A stretch of 64,000 bases of DNA. Source: Cherax quadricarinatus. Lineage: Eukaryota > Arthropoda > Malacostraca > Decapoda > Parastacidae. The notes beneath the pieces are model-generated. The model did no database searches, was not told the DNA's origin, and worked only from the letters and a program-made list of their open reading frames with translations. Both the position numbers and the translations under genes were made by a program. The stretch lies in NCBI RefSeq assembly GCF_038502225.1, contig NC_091307.1, forward strand, positions 27,905,078-27,969,077. Reading direction: 5' to 3'. Positions 26,389 through 36,691 of this stretch are shown piece after piece (the first letter of the stretch is position 1; each line of letters begins with the position of its first letter).

Positions 26389-29300
26389 TTTTTGTTTATT
26401 ATCACACTGGCCGATTCCCACCAAGGCAGGGTGGCCCGAAAAAGAAAAACTTTCACCATCATTCACTCCATCACTGTCTTGCCAGAAGGGTGCTTTACAC
26501 TACAGTTTTTAAACTGCAACATTAACACCCCTCCTTCAGAGTGCAGGCACTGTACTTCCCATCTCCAGGACTCAAGTCCAGCCTGCCGGTTTCCCTGAAC
26601 CCCTTCATAAATGTTACTTTGCTCACACTCCAACAGCACGTCAAGTATTAAAAACCATTTGTCTCCATTCACTCCTATCAAACACGCTCACGCATGCCTG
26701 CTGGAAGTCCAAGCCCCTCACACACAAAACCTCCTTTACCCCCTCTCTCCAACCTTTCCTAGGCCGACCCCTACCCCGCCTTCCTTCCACTACAGACTGA
26801 TACACTCTTGAAGTCATTCTGTTTCGCTCCATTCTCTCTACATGTCCGAACCACCTCAACAACCCTTCCTCAGCCCTCTGGACAACAGTTTTGGTAATCC
26901 CGCACCTCCTCCTAACTTCCAAACTACGAATTCTCTGCATTATATTCACACCACACATTGCCCTCAGACATGACATCTCCACTGCCTCCAGCCTTCTCCT
27001 CGCTGCAACATTCATCACCCATGCTTCACACCCATATAAGAGCGTTGGTAAAACTATACTCTCATACATTCCTCTCTTTGCCTCCAAGGACAAAGTTCTT
27101 TGTCTCCACAGACTCCTACGTGCACCACTCACTCTTTTCCCCTCGTCAATTCTATGATTCACCTCATCTTTCATAGACCCATCCGCTGACACGTCCACTC
27201 CCAAATATCTGAATACATTCACCTCCTCCATACCCTCTCCCTCCAATCTGATATTCAATCTTTCATCACCTAATCTTTTTGTTATCCTCATAACCTTACT
27301 CTTTCCTGTATTCACCTTTAATTTTCTTCTTTTGCACACCCTACCAAATTCATCCACCAATCTCTGCAACTTCTCTTCAGAATCTCCCAAGAGCACAGTG
27401 TCATCAACAAAGAGTGACAACTCCCACTTTGTGTGTGATTCTTTATCTTTTACCTCCACGCCTCTTGCCAAGACCCTCACATTTACTTCTCTTACAACCC
27501 CATCTATAAATATATTAAACAACCACGGTGACATCACACATCCTTGTCTAAGGCCTACTTTTACTGGGAAAAAATTTCCCTCTTTCCTACATACTCTAAC
27601 TTGAGCCTCACTATCCTCGTAAAAACTCTTCACTGCTTTCAGTAACCTACCTCCTACACCATACACTTGCAACATCTGCCACATTGCCCCCCTATCCACC
27701 CTGTCATATGCCTTTTCCAAATCCATAAATGCCACAAAGACCTCTTTAGCCTTATCTAAATACTGTTCACTTATATGTTTCACTGTAAACACCTGGTCCA
27801 CACACCCCCTACCTTTCCTAAAGCCTCCTTGTTCATCTGCTATCCTATTCTCCGTCTTACTCTTAATTCTTTCAATAATAACTCTACCATACACTTTACC
27901 AGGTATACTCAGCAGACTTATCCCCCTATAATTTTTGCACTCTCTTTTATCCCCTTTGCCTTTATACAAAGGAACTATGCATGCTCTCTGCCAATCCCTA
28001 GGTACCTTACCCTCTTCCATACATTTATTAAATAATTGCACCAACCACTCCAAAACTATATCCCCACCTGCTTTTAACATTTCTATCTTTATCCCATCAA
28101 TCCCGGCTGCCTTACCCCCTTTCATTTTACCTACTGCCTCACGAACTTCCCCCACACTCACAACTGGCTCTTCCTCACTCCTACAAGATGTTATTCCTCC
28201 TTGTCCTATACACGAAATCACAGCTTCCCTATCTTCATCAACATTTAACAATTCCTCAAAATATTCCCTCCATCTTCCCAATACCTCTAACTCTCCATTT
28301 AATAACTCTCCTCTCCTATTTTTAACTGACAAATCCATTTGTTCTCTAGGCTTTCTTAACTTGTTAATCTCACTCCAAAACTTTTTCTTATTTTCAACAA
28401 AATTTGTTGATAACATCTCACCCACTCTCTCATTTGCTCTCTTTTTACATTGCTTCACCACTCTCTTAACCTCTCTCTTTTTCTCCATATACTCTTCCCT
28501 CCTTGCATCACTTCTACTTTGTAAAAACTTCTCATATGCTAACTTTTTCTCCCTTACTACTCTCTTTACATCATCATTCCACCAATCGCTCCTCTTCCCT
28601 CCCGCACCCACTTTCCTGTAACCACAAACTTCTGCTGAACACTCTAACACTACATTTTTAAACCTACCCCATACCTCTTCGACCCCATTGCCTATGCTCT
28701 CATTAGCCCATCTATCCTCCAATAGCTGTTTATATCTTACCCTAACTGCCTCCTCTTTTAGTTTATAAACCTTCACCTCTCTCTTCCCTGATACTTCTAT
28801 TCTCCTTGTATCCCATCTACCTTTTACTCTCAGTGTAGCTACAACTAGAAAGTGATCTGATATATCTGTGGCCCCTCTATAAACATGTACATCCTGAAGT
28901 CTACTCAACAGTCTTTTATCTACCAATACATAATCCAACAAACTTCTGTCATTTCGCCCTACATCATATCTTGTATACTTATTTATCCTCTTTTTCTTAA
29001 AATATGTATTACCTATAACTAAACCCCTTTCTATACAAAGTTCAATCAAAGGGCTCCCATTATCATTTACACCTGGCACCCCAAACTTACCTACCACACC
29101 CTCTCTAAAAGTTTCTCCTACTTTAGCATTCAGGTCCCCTACCACAATTACTCTCTCACTTGGTTCAAAGGCTCCTATACATTCACTTAACATCTCCCAA
29201 AATCTCTCTCTCTCCTCTGCATTCCTCTCTTCTCCAGGTGCATACACGCTTATTATGACCCACTTCTCGCATCCAACCTTTACTTTAATCCACATAATTC

Positions 29301-29455
29301 TTGAATTTACACATTCATATTCTCTTTTCTCCTTCCATAACTGATCATTCAACATTACTGCTACCCCTTCCTTTGCTCTAACTCTCTCAGATACTCCAGA
29401 TTTAATCCCATTTATTTCCCCCCACTGAAACTCCCCTACCCCCTACCTCTCTTTT
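26389..29455 (-). mobile_element. RTE-like LINE copy B with long ORF
   Basis: Minus-strand copy with about 250 bp of 3' UTR (26389-26640, ending ggccagtgtgataataaac on the coding strand) and the long ORF. 5' truncated near 29455 inside the endonuclease: the frame reads upstream of the first ATG through EINGIKSGVSERVRAKEGVA. Nearly the same sequence in copy C (29779-36500) shows recent shared ancestry. Confidence 0.92.
26641..29355 (-). CDS. RTE-like LINE ORF2: APE endonuclease plus reverse transcriptase
   Basis: 904 codons without a stop. N-terminal endonuclease (residues about 1-180): WVIISVYAPGEE, RVIVVGDLNAKVGETFREG (GDLNAKVG catalytic motif), RSLLDYVLVDKRL and ATDISDHFLVVATL (SDH motif). 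Linker rich in Lys/Arg (about 200-330). RT from about 390: KGGKAAGIDGIKIEMLK, VPLYKGKGDKRECKNYRGIS, FVAFMDLEKAYDRVDRG (motif A), LRQGCVMSPWLFNIFIDGVV (motif B), WELSLFVDDTVLLGDSEEK (motif C). C-terminal RWFGHVERMERNRMTSR and RGRGRPRKGWREG. Compared with copies A and C, two residues (QL) are missing just before FVDD, a 6-nt deletion next to the catalytic aspartates. Clade assignment to RTE is by overall look only. Confidence 0.88.
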   Translation of the reverse strand: MLNDQLWKEKREYECVNSRIMWIKVKVGCEKWVIISVYAPGEERNAEERERFWEMLSECIGAFEPSERVIVVGDLNAKVGETFREGVVGKFGVPGVNDNGSPLIELCIERGLVIGNTYFKKKRINKYTRYDVGRNDRSLLDYVLVDKRLLSRLQDVHVYRGATDISDHFLVVATLRVKGRWDTRRIEVSGKREVKVYKLKEEAVRVRYKQLLEDRWANESIGNGVEEVWGRFKNVVLECSAEVCGYRKVGAGGKRSDWWNDDVKRVVREKKLAYEKFLQSRSDARREEYMEKKREVKRVVKQCKKRANERVGEMLSTNFVENKKKFWSEINKLRKPREQMDLSVKNRRGELLNGELEVLGRWREYFEELLNVDEDREAVISCIGQGGITSCRSEEEPVVSVGEVREAVGKMKGGKAAGIDGIKIEMLKAGGDIVLEWLVQLFNKCMEEGKVPRDWQRACIVPLYKGKGDKRECKNYRGISLLSIPGKVYGRVIIERIKSKTENRIADEQGGFRKGRGCVDQVFTVKHISEQYLDKAKEVFVAFMDLEKAYDRVDRGAMWQMLQVYGVGGRLLKAVKSFYEDSEAQVRVCRKEGNFFPVKVGLRQGCVMSPWLFNIFIDGVVREVNVRVLARGVEVKDKESHTKWELSLFVDDTVLLGDSEEKLQRLVDEFGRVCKRRKLKVNTGKSKVMRITKRLGDERLNIRLEGEGMEEVNVFRYLGVDVSADGSMKDEVNHRIDEGKRVSGARRSLWRQRTLSLEAKRGMYESIVLPTLLYGCEAWVMNVAARRRLEAVEMSCLRAMCGVNIMQRIRSLEVRRRCGITKTVVQRAEEGLLRWFGHVERMERNRMTSRVYQSVVEGRRGRGRPRKGWREGVKEVLCVRGLDFQQACVSVFDRSEWRQMVFNT

Positions 29456-29778
29456 TGTAATAATTAAAAAATGCATAATTAATATTTACCACTCCTTGGT
29501 CTGTGTCTAGTTTTAAGTAGCCAGTAATCATTAGGATTAATGTGCCCGAAATGCTCAGGCATACTAATGGCTTTCTTTGTGCATAACAATATCTTACAAC
29601 ATGTACCTGACCAGCCGAGCTGTGGCTCACATGTTGGTTTACATGTGGTCAGCAGTATCAGCCTGGTTGATTAGGCCCTGATCCACCATGAGGCCTGGTC
29701 ATGGACTGGGCTTCAGAGGTGTTAATCCCCGAAGCCCTCCAGGTATGCCAGTCTCACGTTTTATACTATGGAATTATT
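29456..29778. repeat. LINE 3' tail fragments between copies B and C
   Basis: 29490-29600 resembles the tail tgcccgaaatgctcaggcat seen near 9040 and 49160. 29607-29750 is the plus-strand 3' end of the CR1-like LINE (ggttgattaggccctgatcc; gaagccctccaggtatgcc). Confidence 0.6.
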
Positions 29779-30532
29779 TATTTTTTATTAACACACTGGC
29801 CGATTCCCACCAAGGCAGGGTGGCCCGAAAAAGAAAAACTTTAACCATCATTCACTCCATCATTGTCTTGTCAGAAGGGTGCTTTACACTATAGTTTTTA
29901 AACTGCAACATTAACACCCCTCCTTCAGAATGCAGGCACTGTACTTCCTATCTCCAGGACTCAAGTCCAGCCTGCTGGTTTCCCTGAATCCTTTCATAAA
30001 TGTTTCTTTGCTCACACTCCAACAGCACGTCAAGTATTAAAAACCATTTGTCTCCATTCACTCCTATCAAACACGCTCATGCATGCCTGCTGGAAGTCCA
30101 AGCCCCTCGCACATAAAACCTCCTTTACCCCCTCCCTCCAACCTTTCCTAGGCCGACCCCTACCCGGCCTTCCTTCCACTACAGACTGAGACACTCTTGA
30201 AGTCATTCTGTTTCGCTCCATTCTCTCTACATGTCCGAACCACCTCAGGAACCCTTCCTTAGCCCTCTGGACAACAGTTTTGGCAATCCCACACCTCCTC
30301 CTAACTTCCAAACTACGAATTCTCTGCATTATATTCACACCACACATTGCCCTCAGACATGATATCTCCACTGCCTCCAGCCTTCTCCTCGCTGCAGCAT
30401 TCATCACCCATGCTTCACACCCATATAAGAGCGTTGGTAAAACTATACTCTCATACATTTCCCTCTTTGCCTCCAAGGACAAAGTTCTTTGTCTCCACAG
30501 ACTCCTAAGTGCACTGCTCACCCTTTTCCCTG

Positions 30533-32385
30533 GAGTTTACCTGGAGAGAGTTCCGGGGGTCAACGCCCCCGCGGCCCGCTCTGTGACCAGGCCTCCTGGT
30601 GGATCAGAGCCTGATCAACCAGGCTGTTATTGCTGGCTGCACGCAATCCAACGTACGAGCCACAGCCCAACTGGTCAGGTATACTGACTTTAGGTGCTTG
30701 TCCAGTGCCTGCTTGAAGACAGCCAGGAGTCTATTGGTAATCCCCCTTATGTATGCTGGGAGGCAGTTAAACAGTCTCGGACCTCTGACAATTACTGTAT
30801 TGCCTCTTAACATGCTAGTGACACCCCTGCTTTTCATTGGGGGGATGTTGCATCGTCTGCCGAGTCTTTTGCTTTCGTTGTTAGTGATTTTCGTGTGCAA
30901 GTTCGGTACTAGTCCCTCTAGGATTTTCCAGGTGTATATAATCATGTATCTCTCCCGCCTGCATTCCAGGGAGTACAGGTTCAGGAACTTCAAGCGCTTC
31001 CAGTAATTGAGGTGTTTTATCTCCGTTATGCTCACTGTGAAGGTTCTCTGTACATTTTCTAGGTCAGCAGTTTCACCTGCCTTGAAAGGTGCTGTTAGTG
31101 TGCAGCAATATTCCAGCCTAGATAGAACAAGTGACCTGAAGAGTGTCATCATGGGCTTGGCATCTCTAGTTTTGAAGGTTCTCATTATCTATCCTGTCAT
31201 TTTTCTAGCAGATGCGATTGATACAATGTTATGGTCCTTGAAGGTGAGATCCTTTGACATGATCACTCTCAGGTCTTTGACATTGGTTTTTCGCTCTATT
31301 TTGTGGAAGGAATTTGTTTTGTATTCTGATGAAGTTTTAATTTCCTCATGTTTACCATATCAGATTAATTGAAATTTCTCATCGTTGAACTTCATATTGT
31401 TTTCTGCAGTCCACTGAAAGATTTGGTTGATGTCCGCCTGGAACCTTGCAGTGTCTGCAATGGAAGACACTGTCATGCAGATTCGAGTGTCATCTGCAAA
31501 GGAAGACATGGTGCTGTGGCTGACATCCTTGTCTATGTCAGATATGAGGATGAAAACAAGATGGGAGTGAGTACTGTGCCTTGTGGAACAGAGCTTTTCA
31601 CCGTAGCTGCCTCAGACTTTACTCTGTTGATTTCTACTCTTTGTGTTCTGTTTGTGAGGAAATTATAGATCCATCTACTAACTTTTCCTGTTATTCCTTT
31701 AGCACACTCTTTGTGCGCTATTACACCATGGTCACACTTTTTGAAGGCTTTTTCAAAGTCTGTATATATTACATCTGCATTCTTTTTGTCTTCTAGTGCA
31801 TCTAGGACCTTGTCATAGTGATCCAGTAGCAGAGACAGACAGGAGCAACCTGCTCTAAACCCATGTTGCCCTGGGTTGTGTAATTGATGGGTATCTAGAT
31901 GGGTGGTGATCTTGCTTCTTAGGACCCTTTCAAAGATTTTTGTGATATGGGATGTTAGTGCTATCGGTCTGTAGTTCTTTGCTATTGCTTTACTGCCCCC
32001 TTTGTGGAGTGTGGCTATGTCTGTTGTTTTTAGTAACTGTGGGACGAACCCCGTGTCCATGCTCCCTCTCCATAGGATGGTAAAAGCTTGCGATAGGCGC
32101 TTCTTGCAGTTCTTGATGAACACGGAGTTCCATGAGTCTGGCCCTGGGCAGAGTGCATGGGCATGTCATATATCGCCTGTTCGAAGTCATTTGGCGTCAG
32201 GATAATATCAGATAGGCTTGTGTTAACCAGATTCCGTGGCTCTCTCATAAAAAAATCATTTTGATCTTCGACTCTCAGTCTGGTTAGCGGCTTGCTAAAA
32301 ACTTAGTCATATTGGGACTTGAGTAGCTCACTCATTTCCTTGCTGTCATCTGTGTAGGACCCATCTTGTTTAAGTAGGGGCCCAA
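30533..32385 (-). mobile_element. CR1/Jockey-like LINE inserted in LINE copy C
   Basis: On the minus strand: FVPQLLKTTDIATLHKGGSK, NYRPIALTSHITKIFERVLR, GQHGFRAGCSCLSLLLDHYD, VIYTDFEKAFKKCDHG (motif A), SSVPQGTVLTPILF (motif B), then a frameshifted SSFADDTRICMTVSSIADTA (motif C). After further shifts: TRDAKPMMTLFRSLVLSRLE, YSLECRRERYMIIYTWKILE and RGPRLFNCLPAYIRGITNRL. The 3' end is marked by tggagtttacctggagagag and cgcccccgcggcc. No endonuclease: 5' truncated near 32385. Confidence 0.87.
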
Positions 32386-32758
32386 TCATTAATTCTGTGA
32401 TTCACCTCATCTTTCTTAGACCCATCCGCTGACACGTCCACTCCCAAATATCTGAATACATTCACCTCCTCCATACTCTCTCCCTCCAACCTGATATCCA
32501 ATCTTTCATCACCTAATCTTTTTATCCTCATAACCTTACTCTTTCCTGTATTCACTTTTAATTTTCTTCTTTTGCATACCCTACTAAATTCATCCACCAA
32601 CCTCTGCAACTTCTCTTCAGAATCTCCCAAGAGCACAGTGTCATCAGCAAAGAGCAACTGTGACAACTCCCACTTTATGTGTGATTCTTTATCTTTTAAC
32701 TCCACGCCTCTTGCCAAGATCCTCGCATTTACTTCTCTTACAACCCCATCTTTAAATA

Positions 32759-33044
32759 CACCTACCATCCGACTTATGACCGTGTTTTTTTATGCCAAAT
32801 TTCTGGGAAATAAACAACTATTTGTGTTGTACACAGTGTTTATCCTAAACCTTACAGTATAAAATACAGTAGTACTAACAGCATAAAAAGTAAAGTAAAA
32901 CATGAAATACCAAAATAAAACAATAAAATAAAGTCATTACAAAAATGTTTTGCTGACATTCAGTAGTAAAGTTCGACTTACGACCATTTCGACTTACGAC
33001 CGGTTTCTCGGAACCGAACTCGGTCGTAAGTTGGATGGTAGGTG
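32759..33044. mobile_element. 286-bp TA-flanked MITE with 24-bp inverted ends
   Basis: Ends cacctaccatccgacttatg and cgtaagttggatggtaggtg. TA at 32757-32758 and 33045-33046. Removing it restores the LINE sequence ataaatatattaaacaacc as in copy B. Interior AT-rich with no ORF. Confidence 0.9.
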
Positions 33045-33364
33045 TATATTAAACAACCATGGTGACATCACACATCCTTGTCTAAGGCCTACTTTTACTT
33101 GGAAATAATCTCCCTCTTTCCTACTGTAAACACTGTAAACACCTGGTCCACACACCCCCTACCTTTCCTAAAGCCTCCTTGTTCATCTGCTATCCTATTC
33201 TCTGTCTTACTCTTAATTCTTTTAATAATAACTCTACCATACACTTTACCAGGTATACTCAACAGACTTCTCCCCCTATAATTTTCACACTCTCTTTTGT
33301 CCCCTTTGCCTTTATACAAAGGAACTATGCATGCTCTCTGCCAATCCCTAGGTACCTTACCCTC

Positions 33365-34109
33365 TGTGAGGGAAAAGTAGGCGTAAGTGGGGTTAAGGTT
33401 GTTCAGGCAACCAGGAACCATTAGCGAGTTACGTCGCGCGCACCCCCCCTCTGGCGGGCTGGGGCGAAACTAGTTCCTGGTGTCCGATTTGTTAAAGTTT
33501 CTACTCCTGGTAATATTTACCTTACCTGGTGTGGGTTGAAGTTTGGAGAGTCACTTCACCTCCACTCTACTCCTAATCACGTAGGGTGATCTACCAGGAG
33601 TATTACTGTTTGTTCTTTTCTTTTGTTTGCTGGTTACCAGTAATGATTTTGGCATTTATCATTCTTTTCCATTCTTAAATGTTATATTATCATGACTATG
33701 GGTAACCAGTTTATTTTTTCTTATTATCAGCTCTGTTCCTGGCGTGGTCTTCCAGGATAGACGCCAGATAAAGGAGCAAGACATTTGTTAATGAGACTTA
33801 ACATTATTGGACTACTACTGGCCCTTACCTATTCTACTTGTGGTGCTCCATCCAAGTGGTAGGAGATTCCAAAACATCAGATTATCACCATCCGCCCTGG
33901 ATAACCTACATCAATAATATCAGAAGATCTATCCAGGGCCATACCTACTCCTGCCCAACTACAAGAACTGAAGGCCATTTTTTTTTTATTATATTTAAAT
34001 TTTAAGTAAAATCCTCAAAAATCATTATTCTTATTTTTCCTAGTCATTTCTTTATTTATTTATTTTTCCATTAGTTTCTTTTGTTCAATTGGAAGGCGTT
34101 CCACCGACA
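33365..34109. mobile_element. Probable solo LTR with 5-bp target duplication
   Basis: A 745-bp block starting TGTGAGGG and ending CCGACA (TG...CA), flanked by ccctc on both sides (33360-33364, 34110-34114). Copy B has a single ccctc at this place. TG..CA ends plus a 5-bp duplication is the LTR signature; no internal coding region is present, so a solo LTR is the simplest reading. Superfamily not determined. Confidence 0.75.
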
Positions 34110-34131
34110 CCCTCTTCCATACATTTATTAA

Positions 34132-35204
34132 CCCTTTGACTGTTTCAGGCCCCTCTCTGAAACTGTCATTCTATGTCGCTCAATTTTTGAAAAAAAAAAA
34201 ATTATTTTTTCTTATGAAGTGATAGAGAATCTTTTCCCGATGGTAATGACACCAAAAGTTCGAAATTTGGTCGAAAACTCGTGGAATTATGCTCCCGCGA
34301 AGTTAGCGGTCTCGGCGACATATGCGTATCGGCGATTTTGCCGACTTTGAGCCCAATTTTCAGCCAATTCCGTTGTTCCAGTTGACCAAACTCATAGCTA
34401 TTTCTTTAGAACTCCATTTTATCTATCAGCTGAGTACAAGAAACCTCCCATTTACTAATTTGGACTACCCAATATGGTGGTCAGAAATTGGCAATTTGGC
34501 CAATTTCACGCAAAATAAAAAAGATGCCAATTTCAAAATAGGGTCCAGAATAAACAAGGTAGACATTCGTGGCACTAAAATAACATATGCTCTGTTCATT
34601 AGTCACATCTCTAGGCCCCTCTTATATTATTGCTTTCTATTTTGATTTTTTATTCATACAAAAAAATACAAAATTTACTGTTATGCAGACGACTGCATTA
34701 TTGTAAAAATGGTATAAATAATATCAGTGCACTAGTGAAAGAATATTAGACTCCCCAGTTGACGTGTATTGGACGTGTGGTGTGATTTATTTACTCTTGA
34801 ACATTGGTAAAAATCGAACATTTCCGCTACTTTGAGCTCAGTTTCAAGGTCGTTTTCATCGTAAAAGTAATTAAAATCATCTCTATTTCTGTAATATGTT
34901 TTCCATTTTATCACCTAAGACCATGAAAACGCGAATACAACGATAAATACTATACGAAAATACACCTCAAAGTCGGCGTTTTATTCCAAAAAAACGATCA
35001 GAGTTTTTTTTTTCTCATTACGCAATGTGTGCTGCAGGATTTTTTTTATGTGGTGCACACTGACCACACAGACCCATTCTCTCACATGTGGGCCTACCAG
35101 CTTTCTCCCACTTGATTTGAAGCCGCTAGAATTATTGAGTACTATATATACGTCAGAAACATTGGCTCGTAAGACGTATTTATACGTCGAAAACAGTCAA
35201 AGGG
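34132..35204. mobile_element. piggyBac-like MITE PB-A, young copy 2
   Basis: 1073 bp with ccctttgactgtttcagg and cgaaaacagtcaaaggg ends. TTAA at 34128-34131 and 35205-35208. LINE copy B has one TTAA at this spot (catttattaaataattg), so the duplication is proven. Nearly identical to 18714-19785 in the other orientation. Confidence 0.95.
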
Positions 35205-36500
35205 TTAAATAATAGCACCAACCACTCCAAAACTATATCCCCACCTGCTTTTAGCATTTCTATCTTTATCCCATCCATCCCAGCTGCCTTACCCCCTTTC
35301 ATTTTACCTACTGCCTCACGAACTTCCCCCACACTCACAACTGGCTCTTCCTCACTCCTACAAGATGTTATTCCTCCTTGCCCTATACACGAAATCATAG
35401 CTTCCCTATCTTCATCAACATTTAACAGTTCCTTAAAATATTCCCTCCATCTTCCCAATACCTCTAACTCTCCATTTAATAACTCTCCTCTCCTATTTTT
35501 AACTGACAAATCCATTTGTTCTCTAGGCTTCCTTAACTTGTTAATCTCACTCCAAAACTTTTTCTTATTTTCAACAAAATTTGTTGATAACATCTCACCC
35601 ACTCTCTCATTTGCTCTCTTTTTACATTGCTTCACCACTCTCTTAACCTCTCTCTTTTTCTCCATATACTCTTCCCTCCTTGCATCACTTCTACTTTGTA
35701 AAAACTTCTCATATGCTAACTTTTTCTCCCTTACTACTCTCTTTACATCATCATTCCACCAATCGCTCCTCTTCCCTCCCGCACCCACTTTCCTGTAACC
35801 ACAAACTTCTGCTGAACACTCTAACACTACATTTTTAAACCTACCCTATACCTCTTCGACCCCATTGCCTATGCTCTCATTAGCCCATCTATCCTCCAAT
35901 AGCTGTTTATATCTTACCCTAACTGCCTCCTCTTTTAGTTTATAAACCTTCACCTCTCTCTTCCCTGATGCTTCTATTCTCCTTGTATCCCATCTACCTT
36001 TTACTCTCAGTGTAGCTACAACTAGAAAGTGATCTGATATATCTGTGGCCCCTCTATAAACATGTACATCCTGAAGTCTACTCAACAGTCTTTTATCTAC
36101 CAATACATAATCCAACAAACTACTGTCATTTCGCCCTACATCATATCTTGTATACTTATTTATCCTCTTTTTCTTAAAATATGTATTACCTATAACTAAA
36201 CCCCTTTCTATACAAAGTTCAATCAAAGGGCTCCCATTATCATTTACACCTGGCACCCCAAACTTACCTACCACACCCTCTCTAAAAGTTTCTCCTACTT
36301 TAGCATTCAGGTCCTCTACCACAATTACTCTCTCACTTGGTTTAAAGGTTCCTATACATTCACTTAACATCTCCCAAAATCTCTCTCTCTCTCCTCTACA
36401 TTCCTCTCTTCTCAAGGTGCATACATGGTTATTATGACCCACTTTTCGCATCCAACCTTTACTTTAATCCACATAATCCTTGAATTTACACATTCATATT

Positions 36501-36691
36501 ATCTGGAAATTAATAAATATTTCTAAAGGCACTCCGTTCTTATGACTAGATCATTAAGCAAATTGGCCGATAAGCAAGGAGCCGCCCCTTACCGATATTT
36601 CAGGCATATCGTACTGGTAGTGGGTTTAATGTCAACCAACTTTAGATATTGTTTTAATGTCACCTTTGCATCATTTATAACATTTTTAGTA
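36501..36691. other. Unassigned sequence
   Basis: About 190 bases between LINE copy C and the next Tigger. Nothing recognised, though gataagcaaggagccgcccc looks like the edge of another repeat. Confidence 0.4.

Larger units (their letters stand above)
29779..36500 (-). mobile_element. RTE-like LINE copy C, broken by four later insertions
   Basis: One minus-strand LINE in five pieces: 29779-30532 (3' UTR and C-terminus, ORF start 30521), 32386-32758, 33045-33364, 34110-34131 and 35205-36500 (linker and endonuclease). The pieces join in order to the same sequence as copy B. The RT piece keeps LLFADDTVLLGDS with the QL missing from B. The endonuclease shows VVEDLNAKVG (Glu for Gly) and a stop after GVEEV. 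Between pieces lie a CR1-like LINE, a TA MITE, a solo LTR and a piggyBac-like MITE. Confidence 0.88.

Noticed and set aside
26891..28621. Several plus-strand ORFs of 72-228 codons, Ser/Pro/Leu-rich
   Set aside because: Antisense shadows of the minus-strand RTE ORF; the same shadows recur at 30280, 32572 and 35538.
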